Source of the DNA: Chrysogorgia sp. JL179-B06
Lineage: Eukaryota; Cnidaria; Anthozoa; Scleralcyonacea; Chrysogorgiidae
Reading direction: 5' to 3'
Assembly (NCBI GenBank): GCA_035772405.1
Contig: JAYKKM010000437.1
Location: 10,471,001 to 10,535,000, forward strand
Length of the DNA: 64,000 bases
Within the stretch, counting starts at the first letter, position 1, and each line of letters starts with the position of its first letter. A model generated the notes under the pieces. That model had not been told where the DNA came from. It saw only the letters and a program-made list of their open reading frames with translations, and did not search any database. Positions 23,620-35,407 of this stretch are shown here, piece after piece. The position numbers and the translations under genes are program-made.

Positions 23620-24205
23620 CACAGTGTGATAAACGGTGAGCGGAATGACACCGGTAAAAATGTCACCGGAAGAAACGGCAACCGTAAAAATGGCACCGGA
23701 ATAATGAGTGACACGGAAAAAATGGCACTACCCATGAAACTCAAACTGTAATTTTCGCTACACATTTTCGGCGAAAAACATACCATTAAATGAGTTATGC
23801 ATACCTTTCAATTGTGAATTTCTATAGAATTAGCATCTCAATAAGTTATTGCCATTAATTTAGCAAATTCCAATATACTTGATTGCACTGATGCTTTGAA
23901 TGATACAATTATGTTGATACAATTGTGTTGCACTGATACGTTGCACTGATCTGCTATGATAATGATTTCTAGAAAGCTCATAAATACGATGAAAGTTTCA
24001 TATGATTGAAAATTTATGATTGGAAGGTCGTTAGAGAGTTTTTGAGAGGTGTTGGAAGGAACCAGATTTCTATTTTAACATTATATAGTCTTTTTAATTA
24101 TTTAGTTTGGTTTATTAATTTAGTGCCATTTTTACCGGTGTCATTTTCCCGGTGAGATTCACGGTGCCATTTTTTCTGGTGGCATTTTTTGCTAAATTGG
24201 TCAAT
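23620..24205. mobile_element. MITE-like element with repeat-built inverted ends
   Basis: The left end (23635-23735) is a run of short units such as ACCGGTAAAAATG and GGCACCGGAA. The right end (24122-24195) holds the complementary units (GGTGCCATTTTTTC, ACCGGTGTCATTTT). The ends thus form inverted repeats made of tandem sub-units. The ~390-bp middle is AT-rich and non-coding. No target duplication was verified. Confidence 0.55.
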
Positions 24206-24820
24206 AACATGAGTTACAGCGGGTGGCAAAGATCGTCCGCGAACTTCATTTTTTATAAAAAAACGTTAGACAACGCAAATAAGCTTTACTTTTACGCGTT
24301 TTACACGAATACTCTTGAACAGTAAGCGACGCCACGTTGTGAAATGACGCGCCAACCGCCAACGCGATTTCAGTTAATCCCCTCAATTCTCAAATATATA
24401 ATGTGCAGCTGTGAGCAAGAGTTTTTGCACATGAGTGACTGACTAGAGTATGGTGCATAATATATATGTGAATGATTAAAACCGATTTACACAGTGTAGT
24501 TTCATTTCATTGTTTATGCGCATTATAAATATTGACGATGTGGTGTAAAATGGCGTAAAAGCGAAGTGTATTAATTATTACGTTTTTGTATAGAGAGTTA
24601 CCGGTAAGTCAGTAAAGGCAGTTAAGCTAGGACAGGATTGACCGACGACGATACTCGCTAGTTCCAATATGCAGAACGTTAACACGGTGTTAAACATTGC
24701 TGATAAATACATTAAATAGTTTGTTAGAATGTTTTCCCAAAACAATACGGTAGAGAGAACGCAACAAAAATTAACGCAACACAAATGTAATTTTATGACG
24801 TTTATTCTGATTCATGTGCT
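24206..24820. other. No recognisable gene
   Basis: Intron-like sequence of the ammonium transporter locus with only small open frames. Nothing definable is seen. Confidence 0.4.
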
Positions 24821-24829
24821 CACCTAAAT

Positions 24830-24955
24830 TACAACTGGTTCATTCCAGGCTTCTTTAACTGTGAGGAACGCATGTCCCATTGTATAAGCCACCAACGATA
24901 TAATGCCAATCAAAACCGTGTTTTTTTTTGCTTCATGTTCTTGGCCAACATAGTC
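24830..24955 (-). CDS. Possible terminal exon of an unidentified membrane protein
   Basis: On the minus strand an open stretch encodes DYVGQEHEAKKNTVLIGIIS, then LVAYTMGHAFLTVKEAWN and ends EPVVI-stop. It holds one hydrophobic helix and shows coding-like composition unlike the surrounding repeats. No acceptor in matching phase to the candidate exon at 25252-25415 was found. I do not recognise the family; it could be a nested gene within intron 1, or chance. Confidence 0.25.
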
Positions 24956-24966
24956 TCTCACATGAG

Positions 24967-25023
24967 ATTCACGATTATCCTTAATTGTCAAACAAGTCAG
25001 GATTCACGATAATCGTGAATCTT
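24967..25023. repeat. Inverted repeat, 15-bp arms
   Basis: AGATTCACGATTATC near 24968 is complementary to GATAATCGTGAATCT ending near 25022. It is a small foldback structure beside the candidate exon. Confidence 0.75.
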
Positions 25024-25251
25024 AGGAGTGGCGCATGCGTATAATAGTCAATTACTATCGCCTAACGAGTTTTCTAACCCTAACGGGTCTTGGCCCATAT
25101 TTCACAAACCTATTAAGAAAATAGTATTGCACAACTGTGTTTTGGCGCCATAAATAACTTAAAAGCTCATCCCATCTTTTTCCAATAACAGCTATTATGA
25201 AGCTATAAATGGATGTAAATTAAAAAGAACCTGGGTCCAGGAAATACTCAC

Positions 25252-25415
25252 ATTGTGCAACTTTGTTGGTATCAAAGACCAATCAATATCCACATCATAG
25301 CATTGCTGCAGATCCGCCTCAATGTTGCGTTCGTCAGTATTTTCAGCTATCTTAAGGCTTTGATATTTTTCAAGCAACGCAATGATGGTAACATATGTAT
25401 CACCTAGGGATTAGT
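25252..25415 (-). CDS. Possible internal exon of an unidentified gene
   Basis: On the minus strand a stretch bounded by a possible acceptor CCCTAG and a good donor GTGAGT encodes about 50 residues, including ALLEKYQSLKIAENTDERNI and VDIDWSLIPTKLHN. The composition is coding-like and acidic. It may belong to a small gene nested in intron 1 of the ammonium transporter. The family is not recognised. Confidence 0.3.
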
Positions 25416-25549
25416 TACACGGGAAGGGTGTAGGGGCTCTTTAATTTTCAAATATGAGGGGCTCTTTTCAAATATAATGTCATGCATCGGAAGGCTGAAC
25501 AGAAACTGCCATCCTACGAAACCAAAGTAAACGTGGCTAATGATTTGGC

Positions 25550-26475
25550 CGATTTCTTTACTGAGAAGATTTTGAAAATACGCAATGACCTAGCCTCTAT
25601 GAGAACGAACCATAACAACATAATGTATTGGTATTTTGGCTGGCTTATTTGAGTACGAGTAAGAAGCATACTACATAATATACGAACACAAAAGAACAGT
25701 GACAGTAGACGGGTATTCTGCGGCAATTTAGGCGCGCAAGGAGCACAGTATATTGTAACACGAACTCTCCTGACGAAGGGTCTTGGCTTGAAATTACGTC
25801 GAGAAGTTTTCTTATCTCTTTGAGGCTGACGAGAATCCACACCTACTGTTTATGTTGTACACCGTGATGTTTGTAAACAAATCTTCATTCACCATTTGGT
25901 CATGCGTCGAACGCACTTACATAATCTTTGATTGCTCCTAGTTAGTATTATTATTGCGCGTTACTGCGTTGATTGTGAATATATGCAGGATACGGGGTTT
26001 TACCGTAGAACGAGGCAACAGTCAATGACTGTGAATAAAGTTGATTATGAATATATGGATACAGGTTTTTACATAACATTATTATTGTCATAGTTTATAC
26101 GCATCGACCTCGTTCGCGTGTGTAAGTCAAATAAGGTTTTTAAAGAACGAGGCAATAACATTGTTATTGTCATAGTTTATAGGAATCGTTCGCGTTTATA
26201 CGCAATGACCTAGCCTCTATGAGAACGAACCATAACAACATAATGTATTGGTATTTTGGGTGGCTTATTTGAGTACGATTAAGAAGCATACAACATAATA
26301 TACGAACACAAAAGAACAGTGACAGTGGACGGGTATTCTGCAATTTAGGCGCGCAAGGAGCACAGTATATTGTAACACGAACTCTCCTGACGAAGGGCGT
26401 TCGCTTGAAACGTCGTCGGTCGACATAGTTACTCGTTCAGGCTGACGCGGAGAATCCACACCTACTGTTTATGTA
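25550..26475. repeat. Direct duplication with PLE-like end motif
   Basis: A ~270-bp block (GACCTAGCCTCTATGAGAAC, GAACAGTGACAGT, GCGCGCAAGGAGCACAGTAT) occurs at 25585-25850 and again at 26205-26470. Each copy ends with ACTCTCCTGACGAAGGG followed by GCTTGAAA and an ACGTC, which resembles the decayed hammerhead-type ends of Penelope-like elements elsewhere in the window. Confidence 0.7.
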
Positions 26476-26504
26476 TGTACACCGCGGCGGATGCTGAACC
26501 CCCA

Positions 26505-28130
26505 AGTTTAAAGAATACTATATTGTAGCGATATATTGCGTGTTTTATCAAGAACGGCGCAATACTATATTGTAGTGATATGTTGCGTGTTTTATCAAGA
26601 ACGGTGCAATACTATATTGTAGTGATATATTGCGTGTTTTATCAAGAACGGCGCAATACTATATTGTAGTGATATATTGCATGTTTTATCAAGAACGGCG
26701 CAATACTATATTGTAGTGATATATTGCGTGTTTTATCAAGAACGGCGCAATACTATATTGTAGTGATATATTGCGTGTTTTATCAAGAACGGCGCAATAC
26801 TATATTGTAGTGATATATTGCGTGTTTTATCAAGAACGGCGCAATACTATATTGTAGTGATATATTGCGTGTTTTATCAAGAACGGCGCAATACTATATT
26901 GTAGTGATATATTGCGTGTTTTATCAAGAACGGCGCAATACTATATTGTAGTGATATATTGCGTGTTTTATCAAGAACGGCGCAATACTATATTGTAGTG
27001 ATATACAGTATTGCGTGTTTTATCAAGAACGGCGCAATACTATATTGTAGTGATATATTGCGTGTTTTATCAAGAACGGCGCAATACTATATTGTAGTGA
27101 TATATTGCGTGTTTTATCAAGAACGGCGCAATACTATATTGTAGTGATATATTGCGTGTTTTATCAAGAACGGCGCAATACTATATTGTAGTGATATATT
27201 GCGTGTTTTATCAAGAACGGCGCAATACTATATTGTAGTGATATATTGCGTGTTTTATTAAGAACGGCGCAATACTATATTGTAGTGATATGTTGCGTGT
27301 TTTATCAAGAACGGTGCAATACTATATTGTAGTGATATGCATGTTGCGTGTTTTATCAAGAATGGCGCAATACTATATTGTAGTGATATGTTGCGTGTTT
27401 TATCAAGAACGGCGCAATACTATATTGTAGTGATATGTTGCGTGTTTTATCAAGAACGGCGCAATACTATATTGTAGTGATATGTTGCGTGTTTTATCAA
27501 GAACGACGCAATACTATATTGTAGTGATATGTTGCGTGTTTTATCAAGAACGGCGCAATACTATATTGTAGTGATATGTTGCGTGTTTTATCAAGAACGG
27601 CGCAATACTATATTGTAGTGATATGTTGCGCGTTTTATCAAGAACGGCGCAATACTATATTGTAGTGATATATGTTGCGTGTTTTATCAAGAACGGTGCA
27701 ATACTATATTGTAGTGATATGTTGCGTGTTTTATCAAGAACGGCGCAATACTATATTGTAGTGATATGTTGCGTGTTTTATCAAGAACGACGCAATACTA
27801 TATTGTAGTGATATGTTGCGTGTTTTATCAAGAACGGCGCAATACTATATTGTAGTGATATGTTGCGTGTTTTATCAAGAACGGCGCAATACTATATTGT
27901 AGTGATATGTTGCGCGTTTTATCAAGAACGGCGCAATACTATATTGTAGTGATATATGTTGCGTGTTTTATCAAGAACGGTGCAATACTATATTGTAGTG
28001 ATATGTTGCGTGTTTTATCAAGAACGGCGCAATACTATATTGTAGTGATATATTGCGTGTTTTATCAAGAACGGCGCAATACTATATTGTAGTGATATGT
28101 TGCGGTTTTTTTTTGTTGAGAACGGCGCAA
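26505..28130. repeat. 47-bp satellite array, about 34 copies
   Basis: Units of about 47 bp (TTGCGTGTTTTATCAAGAAC, GGCGCAATACTATATTGTAG, TGATATA) repeat head to tail with few changes. Variants include GGTGCAAT, GACGCAAT and insertions CAG or GCA after TGATAT. Each unit carries the near-palindrome ACTATATTGTAGT. Open frames of 61 codons recur in it and are artefacts. No spacers differ, so it is not a CRISPR-like array. Confidence 0.95.
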
Positions 28131-28149
28131 TACTATACATGTATTGTAG

Positions 28150-28870
28150 TGTCCATTGGACAAGTTTATGTCCATTGGAAAAGGCAGTGTGCAATGCAAT
28201 GGTCCATTGGAAAATGTCCATTGGACAACGCAGTGTCCAATGGTCCATTGGATCCATTGGATCCATTGGACAATCGGACTATTGCGGCTGAGACTATTCC
28301 CTGCATGAGGTGTATTAATGACATACTATCCTCGACATGGGGGTCCATTGCAAAAATGTGTTTATTATGTCCATTGGAAAAGGCAGTGTGCAATGGTCCA
28401 TTGGAAAATGTCCATTGGACAACGCAGTGTCCAATGGTCCATTGGATCCATTGGATCCATTGGACAACGCAGTGTCCAATGGTCCATTGGATCCATTGGA
28501 TCCATTGGACAATCGGAGTCTGGCGGCTGAGACTATTCCCTGCATGAGGTGTATTAATGACATACTATCCTCGACATGGGGTCTGGAAAATACATTGTCC
28601 ATTGGATCCATTGGACAAGTTTATGTCCATTGGAAAAGGCTATTGTCCATTGGATCCATTGGGCAAGTTTATGTCCATTAATTGGGAAAGGTAGTGTGCA
28701 ATGGTCCATTGGAAAATGTCCATTGGAAAACGCAGTTTCCAATGGTCCATTGGATCCATTGGACAAGTCATATTTCCAATGGAAATGTGATTTGTCCATT
28801 GCACCTTCTATCCATTGGACAAATCACATTTCCAATGGAAATGTGATTTGTCCATTGGACCTTGTGTAGG
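28150..28870. repeat. Degenerate CCATTGG/CCAATGG array with higher-order duplication
   Basis: TCCATTGGA and its complement TCCAATGG recur dozens of times, often joined as GGATCCATTGGATCCATT. A larger ~250-bp block ending CTGAGACTATTCCCTGCATG and GACATACTATCCTCGACATG is repeated at about 28280 and 28525. The array directly abuts the 47-bp satellite. Confidence 0.9.
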
Positions 28871-28884
28871 TATTGGACATGTAT

Positions 28885-29034
28885 GTCAATTCCAACCGGA
28901 AGGCCTCTAAGTTGCATTTTTCGCAACTGGTCGCGGTTTGGTCTTAAAATGTATATGTTCCAACACTCGAAATTTCCTTCACCACTAATCCTTATGAACA
29001 TGTAGTTTAATCGAGTGAAATGCCAAATATTACC

Positions 29035-29037
<3 letters not shown>
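28885..29037 (+). mobile_element. SINE 3' part (truncated) ending in (TA)n
   Basis: The block with CAACCGGAAGGCC, CAACTGGTCGCGGTTTGGTC, CCAACACTCGAAATTTCCTT and GAGTGAAATGCCAAATATTA is the body of the SINE seen at 46584-47095, lacking most of the tRNA-like head. A (TA)n tract follows at 29038-29066. Confidence 0.75.
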
Positions 29038-29069
<32 letters not shown>

Positions 29070-30380
29070 TTTGGTAAATATATTATAAGCAGTTTAATTA
29101 GTTTTCAGAACGTTCTAAGGTTATTAGACCAATCACCGTGGTATATATACGTTTTTCAAAGATGTATTTAAGTTTGTTACCACAACAAGTTCGTTGTTCT
29201 ATTATATAAAAACCTGGAATGTGTTGTTGTTTGAATATTTTAAATGGTATTTTATGACATTCAGAACTCTCTTAATTCGTCCCTAAAAATGCAGGAAATG
29301 CCATTTCAAGTACTTTAAAAATCAAAATTTTCTAATGGATCGTGCCCCCGGACCCTATCGGTTTCACGCGCCTTCGACACTCCAAAGCAGTCACAAAAAT
29401 ATCTAATCACCGTTCTTCCGCCGTAATTTATGTTCTAAATTACGGTAAAACCTTCGACAACTTATTCATTTTAGCATCTTCAAAGAACAGAGACAGAAAG
29501 TTTCTGTCGCCTATATATATTAGTAAGTTTTCGCAGCATGCAAACTATTGTTGCTCGATCTAGTATATATTTACAGATCAGTGTATAGGTTTCGCTAACC
29601 ACCCTTATATTATACAAAATATCAGAACTAGTTGTCTCTCGTGAATATATCTGGATCAGTGATGACTAGTTCTAATCGTCCCTCATCTAATATTCACGAT
29701 TAGAACTAATCAACCCTCACTACTACTCGTGAGGGCTCGGGGAATCATCGGGACGGTGTTAGCGGTTTGGGCATGAATGCTGTAGATAGGAACAACCCCC
29801 GAACTCGTCCTGCTATTAATTGTTGTTTTATAAGCAGTTTTTATAGAATGAGAATTTCTCTTTGTGCATGCATGCATCAAAGTGTACATTCGTTAGTATA
29901 TTTCCTTCGTGATATTACATGTCATTGAGGGATATTTAACGATTAGATAACGAGAGCGAGTTGTCATATAAGCAACCTTTTTTAACGTAAAAACGTTTTA
30001 TCAAACATTGTTCCAAATTGTCAGATAGTTTCACCTTTTTGTTTGTAGAAGTCTCCCCATTCAAAATGTAGAGTAGCTTGGCACATGATAAACAATATAT
30101 CGCTCACAAAAAAACGTGATTGTAATTACTTTGCTTCAAATATGGTGTAGATATACTCCATAGGCATAAGCGAATTCATTTTCGTATTCGAAAATGTCAA
30201 ACTGAATAATTTTCCATTACTTTCGCGCCAACGTTTTCATGATTCGCGTATATAAATTTTAGCGGACGCCATGTTTGGCCTATATTTCAGGTTTTGCAAC
30301 TTGCTCATGCGTGAATATATCATGGCTTCTGATTGGTCAGGATAGGAATATCCCAGTTATAAGAAGGCATGTGACTGGAT
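29070..30380. other. Intron/flank with dispersed-repeat traces, no gene
   Basis: Only short open frames are present. A phrase near 29938 (GATTAGATAACGAGAGCGAG) recalls the foldback end motif. The stretch near 30010-30350 shares words with the reverse complement of 17855-18120. A weak inverted repeat around TCTAATCGTC / GATTAGAACTA lies near 29660-29715. Confidence 0.45.
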
Positions 30381-30384
30381 AACG

Positions 30385-30419
30385 CTACTAGTGGTCTATC
30401 AACAATAGACCACTAGTAG
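30385..30419. repeat. Perfect 15-bp inverted repeat
   Basis: CTACTAGTGGTCTAT (30385-30399) pairs exactly with ATAGACCACTAGTAG (30405-30419) over a five-base loop. It lies about 200 bp inside intron 1 from the exon 1 donor. Confidence 0.9.
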
Positions 30420-30615
30420 CTCAGCCAATCAGAATGCCGAATTTGTAATAGACCACTGGTTGCTTGATACTAATAGTAATTAGATGTCCCCTCGAAGGGT
30501 TTCCTCCTTCGGGTTTCGAGTACATTTCTGGAGGGATATTTGAGATTAATTAAGGTCCCCCTTGAAACGAAGGATTCCTAGGTGACCGTGATATTATTAG
30601 GGTGAAATTTCTAAC

Positions 30616-31370
30616 CTTGCTGCCAATTTCCATTTTCCACCGCTGATACCAAATGTACTTCCACAGTTGAATCCAAGCCAACCCCACCATAACATAAAAG
30701 TTCCGAGGAGAACGTTAGTCGGCGAGGCCATTCTCCTTGATGTGGGAGTAGCATTGCTAAAATGGCCAGTCCGAGGTTTCATGTACATTGTTGCTACCAA
30801 TCCACTGACACCGCCAACGACATGAACGGCACTGCTACCAGCAATATCGACAGCACCGAGTTTTTTCAGCCATCCATTCTTAGCCCAGATCCAATGCGCG
30901 GGAAAACAGTACGTGAGCGTATTGAAGAAGGAGAATACCATGTAAGCTTTCATGTTTGTTCTTTCTGCCATTGCTCCGGAAACGATTGTTGTTGCAGTGG
31001 TGGCGAAAGACAGTTGAAAAAAGTACTTCGAGTAAACGTAACCCATTATTTCTTCATCGACATCTGTGAAAAACAGACCGATGCCACAGAAAGCGTTTGT
31101 TCCCGCGTGATCGCCAAAACTGAACGCAAATCCGAACATCCAATACGCAAGTCCACCGAAGATAACATCGATAGCGTTCTTCACCATAATATTAGCTTCG
31201 TTCTTTCGAGAAACTAGCCCTGACTCCAACAAACCAAAACCAGATTGCATTGTAAATATTATGAAAGCACTGGTTAAAATCCATGTGGCGTCATCTGGGC
31301 CCACATTATTGTAACGGTCATCATCTGCGGTACTGGACATCGTTGCAATATTGGTAATGTTTGTTGCCAT
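30616..31370 (-). CDS. Ammonium transporter (Amt family), exon 1
   Basis: The first coding exon starts at ATG 31370 (context CAAGATGG) and ends at a GTTAG donor before 30616. It encodes about 251 residues. The N-terminus is short and polar. Then come DDATWILTSAFIIFTMQSGF, the pore-lining GLLESGLVSRKNEANIMVKN, a WMFGFAFSFGD segment and SSAVHVVGGVSGLVATMYMK, where the histidine matches the first of the conserved twin-His pair. The domain order fits an Amt/Mep/Rh channel moving ammonium across the plasma membrane. It joins in phase to exons at 17141-17200 and 14254-14330. The remaining C-terminal half is outside the window or lost. The frame is undamaged, so it is likely a living host gene. Confidence 0.93.
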
Positions 31371-31374
31371 CTTG

Positions 31375-32460
31375 GGCTAAATAAATAAAATGACGAGTTA
31401 AGGGTATTAGGACGTATTTAGATTTGCAGATCTTATATTGCTAAGCCGGCTTAGAATGAACAAATTTGCCATATAATTTCATAGTTTCAACAATAAGACA
31501 GTCTATACGTAGTATATGTTCGCAAAACTCTTTCGTTTGGTAATGTTCACTAATCTCTAAATAAAGACTGGATCGGGCAACTATTGTTGGGATGCTGCGA
31601 AAAAATGAAGCCGGGAATATTTCGCGGAGGCCATCTTAAAGGTACCACGCTATACAGTTTTACTGTAGGCGACAGAGACTATTTGTATCGCTAAAATGAA
31701 TCAGTTGTCCAAGGATTTCCCGTAATTTAGAACACAATCTACGTCTCCAAGAAGCCGGAATTAGTGCGTGACAGCCATTTTGGAGGAACCACCGTGGTCA
31801 CTCTAATATGATCGCCACTGCAGATTTAAAGTGTGGGGGGGGGGGGCTGAAGTCGACAAGAAGGTAATCAGGTTCGCCACCTACCTATACTATCAAGTTT
31901 TGTGATTGGTTGATTAAAACAATAAAACAATATAATCAACCACAAAGAAACCAATGTCCTAACCCTAACCACCTTTGTTCCGTATAGCCAATCACAAAAC
32001 CTGTTCATTTTAGGCACGTATTTACCGGGTAATCAGTGACCGCATTTTAAGGGGGGTGGGGGTCCTCCCCCGGAAAATTTGGAAATCTAGAAGCTCGGAA
32101 AGACAATTTGCAGCAATTTAAGAAAACTTATTCTACAGCGAGCATAGTTCAAATGAATTCAAGAGTTGCCTGCTGCCTCTTACCAGGTGATACCATTTTT
32201 TGCCCCTAGTACTGACAGAAGGGTCTGGGAACCAATCTAACACTCGCATGGCAAGGTTTTAGGAGTTGGCTAACACTTCAGGCTACACCCGTTTGTAACA
32301 TCTCGTGTAGATGAAGCCTGTAGGTAGATTACCTTGTGTCCTATTCTATATAGTCCTATTAATACAATTAGGAAAAAACATTACATTTAGCAATGCTTGT
32401 CCTGATTTTTTGGGGGGGCTCAGTCCCCCATTTAAATTTTTTTTTTTTGGGGGGGTAAAC
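31375..32460. other. Upstream region of the ammonium transporter, no gene
   Basis: This holds the presumed 5' UTR and promoter region. No clear TATA box can be assigned. It contains a 10-base G tract near 31845 and an inverted pair around GATTGGTTGATTAAAAC / CAACCACAAAGAAACC near 31905-31950. Nothing else is recognised. Confidence 0.45.
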
Positions 32461-32464
32461 TTGG

Positions 32465-32525
32465 TAAATGCCGTATTTACTCACTTTTGAGTGAATATGA
32501 AGTAAATGCGGCATTTACCATGTTT
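32465..32525. repeat. Imperfect palindrome (about 18-bp arms)
   Basis: TGGTAAATGCCGTATTTAC is answered by GTAAATGCGGCATTTACCA, with TTTACTC/GAGTGAA words in the loop. The words recall the TTACTC/GAGTAA array at 11345-11975. Confidence 0.75.
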
Positions 32526-32824
32526 GCTCATATACATAGTAAATACAACATTTGAATAAATTTGCTCCATTTTGCGTAGTTGTAAATTTGAGCAAATCCA
32601 TTTTTTCGTGCCCAATTTGCATTTCTATTTACACTTGCAAATTCGTTATACTGAATTTATGAATTGAAATAAGTTTTATTAACGCGTCATTTTGATGCGC
32701 AGTCGACATTACGAACTGGCTTATTCAAATCCCCTCCCCCAAGCTTTAAGATGTATATCCTATACCTGTACATCCGTATATAGAACAAAGAAAACCGTCT
32801 AAAATATTAACTAATGGCATTTTC

Positions 32825-33020
32825 TCTCAAGTGTTCTTCGGGGCTCTGTCTTGGGACCCTTGCTTTTTTCCATCTATATCAACGATTTCCAGCTTGTCCT
32901 TAAAAATAGCCTTATAGAAATGTATCCTGATGTATACAGTAATTTTCTATTTCGCATGAAATGTAATACGAGAAGCTCCAATATATCTGAGGGAATAGGA
33001 TGCAAATCCAAAAGCGATAG
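32825..33020 (+). pseudogene. Short LINE RT fragment
   Basis: The plus strand encodes MGPLLFSIYINDFQLVLK, the end of RT motif B, preceded out of frame by residues of the GSVLG block. The rest of the RT is missing. It lies just 5' of the Penelope-like element. Confidence 0.55.
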
Positions 33021-33229
33021 ACCTGCTCCGTGCACTCATGGGTAGCAGTTTACATCACATCGCGCGTAGCAAAAGGGGAATGTTATTCTCCAGGTTGGTT
33101 GACGTAATGTTTATCTGTCTCGAAGTCGTATTTCATCGGCACATGTCGGCGTCAGGTCGACAAAAAGGTCCCTTGATCTTTTCGTAAGACAATGCCGCCA
33201 TGACATTCATAAATTGCACCCTCCGCGCA

Positions 33230-34450
33230 GAAGTTCATAACCTTAACGAAGAAGAGCTTCTATCTTTAAAGTCATTGGCGATGTCGAGATGAAGTTGTCA
33301 TAAAACCAGCGGATAAAGGTGGCGCTGTTGTTGTCTGGAGAACGGACGTGTATCGACAAAAGGCTCTTCGCCAACTCAGTGACACCATCTTTTATACTGA
33401 GTTGAATTCCGATCCCACTCAATCTCACCAAAAATCCGTCAAAACTACCATTAATAATTTCATCCAAGCCAGCGAATTCCCTGCCTCTGCATCTGACCTT
33501 ATATCAACAACCCCCAGAACGCCTGTCATATATTTCCTACCTAAAATTCATAAACCTAACAATCCTGGCAGGCCGATTGTTTCTGCTTGTATAGTTGCCC
33601 CACCGAGCTCATTTCCAGTTTTCTAGACAACGTTATGTATCCTTTGGTTAAGAAGTTGCCTTCTTATATCAAAGATACTAAACATGCCTTGCAAATTTTC
33701 GACCAGTTACGTTTCAGTAGTTCCGATAAATTTATTCTCACCATGGACGTCAAGTCCTTATACACCGTCATTCCCCATTGTGATGGCCTTGAAGCTCGGA
33801 AGTTTTTATTTTATCATCGCACTCATTTAGAACCCTCCACATCCACGTTACTCCGTTTAGCAGAACTAGTGCTTAATACCCTTACAATTTTTCGTTTGAT
33901 GGTGAACATTATGAAAAAATAAGTGGTGTTGCGATGGGCACCAAAATGGGTGCAAGCTACGCTAACTTATTTGTTGGTTATGTTGAAAAACAGATCTTTG
34001 AACAATACACGGGTCCCTTGCCTGCTTTCTTCGGCAGATTTATCGATGACTGTTTAGGAACAACGTCGTGTTCACGTATCCTTTTAGAGCAGTTCATCAA
34101 CTTTGTTGATGATTTTCATCCTGCTCTGAAGTTCACGTGGGAAATCAGCGAGACCTCTGTGTCGTTCCTTGATATTTTAATTTCGATTGATGGTGATTCG
34201 GCTGAAAATGTCGGTCTCGTACAAGCCTACAGACTCCCATAGTTATCTTCGATTTTCATCCTCTCATCCCAACCACACAAAGCAATCCATCAATTCTTGC
34301 GTCTTCGCCGCTTATGTAGCGACGACCAAAGATTTTCAAGCCAAAGCAATGGAAATGAGATTTTTTTTTGTTCAACGTTGGTTACCCTACCAACCTTCCA
34401 GACCTCGCCGTTCATAAAGCTTTTCTCGTCCCCCGTTTAGATGCCCTTGA
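33230..34450 (+). pseudogene. Penelope-like reverse transcriptase, frameshifted
   Basis: Successive frames carry the PLE RT blocks: VVIKPADKGGAVVVW near 33295, VIYFLPKIHKPNNPGRPIVS near 33530, motif A TMDVKSLYTVIPHCDGLEA near 33743, then GVAMGTKMGASYANLFVGYV near 33930, the catalytic-region FIDDC near 34042, and VSFLDILI. The phrases IHKP, DVKSLYT and GxxMGTxxG..Y are characteristic of Penelope-like RTs, which are related to telomerase. At least four frame breaks are seen, so the copy is dead. Confidence 0.88.
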
Positions 34451-35096
34451 ACCACATTTGGAACAAGTTTCAAACAATAAAATTCCTCTAGTTCTAAAAT
34501 TTCATCCTTTCAATTTTAAAGTTAAAAATATTATCAATCGGAATTTTCACATTTTACAAAATGATCCTGAGACGTCAGCCATTTTCACCGATAACCCTTT
34601 GGTATCTTTTCGCCGTAATAAAAACATTCGTGACTACTTAGTACATAGTACCCTTAAACAAAATACCTCGGCACCAGCGGGAACATTTTCTTGCGGCCGT
34701 TCCCGCTGCAACACATGCGCTTTTCTCAATACTACTACAGTTATTACTGCCCCCAAATTCGACCACAGAATCCGTCATACTTTTCCATGCACGTCCACCA
34801 ACATCATTTATTACATTTATTGCGATAAATGCTCTAAAATCTACATCGGTGAAACTGGACGACGCGTTTCAGACAGGTTTGCTGAACATCTTCGTTCGGT
34901 GACGAACAATGATGTTGAAAAACCTGTAGCCCGCCATTTCAACAGCTCCAACCATTTGGTTTCAGACATGAAAGTCTGTGCCATCCTTCCCATCTCAGGT
35001 GGTAACGATAACCGCAAACGGCAAGATAAGCGTCTCATTTTTAAACTTGGCACCACACATCCTCTTGGTCTTAACGAACGTTTTTCGTTTATTTAA
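34368..35096 (+). pseudogene. PLE C-terminal domain with GIY-YIG endonuclease
   Basis: The 242-codon frame continues the PLE protein. CGRSRCNTCAF is a cysteine knuckle, followed by IIYYIYCDKCSKIYIGETGR, a GIY-YIG nuclease motif (YYIYC..KIYIGETG), an R residue in RVSDRFAEHL and a KPVARHFNSSNH block. This nuclease nicks target DNA to prime retrotransposition. The frame is intact apart from the overlap with the frameshifted RT upstream. Confidence 0.88.
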
Positions 35097-35407
35097 TTTC
35101 CTACAAGTTTTTTGTGATTTTAGTTTGCTTGGAACTTTTCATTATTAGTTTATGCACTTTCAGTCCTTTTCAAGTTTTTGTTTCTTATGCTAATATTACC
35201 GCCGAATCCCCTTGAATATTGGACCTGTCATTTCTCCCTCCCCCTCAGTCTGTTTGCTGATCAACTGTAAAAATAGCAAATGATTTAACTTTTCACATCT
35301 CATTAATTATTAGTTTGTTTATCTCCCGTGCATTTGATTGGCTACTTTCTAGTTGTGACACCCTTTTGGCATATATATAAGCACTATTTATTTTATTTCA
35401 TCTCGTC

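Noticed and set aside
26505..28130. CRISPR-like regular array
   Set aside because: The units are identical head to tail without unique spacers, and the surrounding DNA is eukaryotic. It is a satellite.
28018..28869. Overlapping frames of up to 164 codons with MDPMDP or SIGSIG repeats
   Set aside because: They are translations of the CCATTGG array on both strands; no start context or domain is seen.
30762..31217. A 151-codon plus-strand frame
   Set aside because: It is antisense to exon 1 of the ammonium transporter and has no motif of its own.
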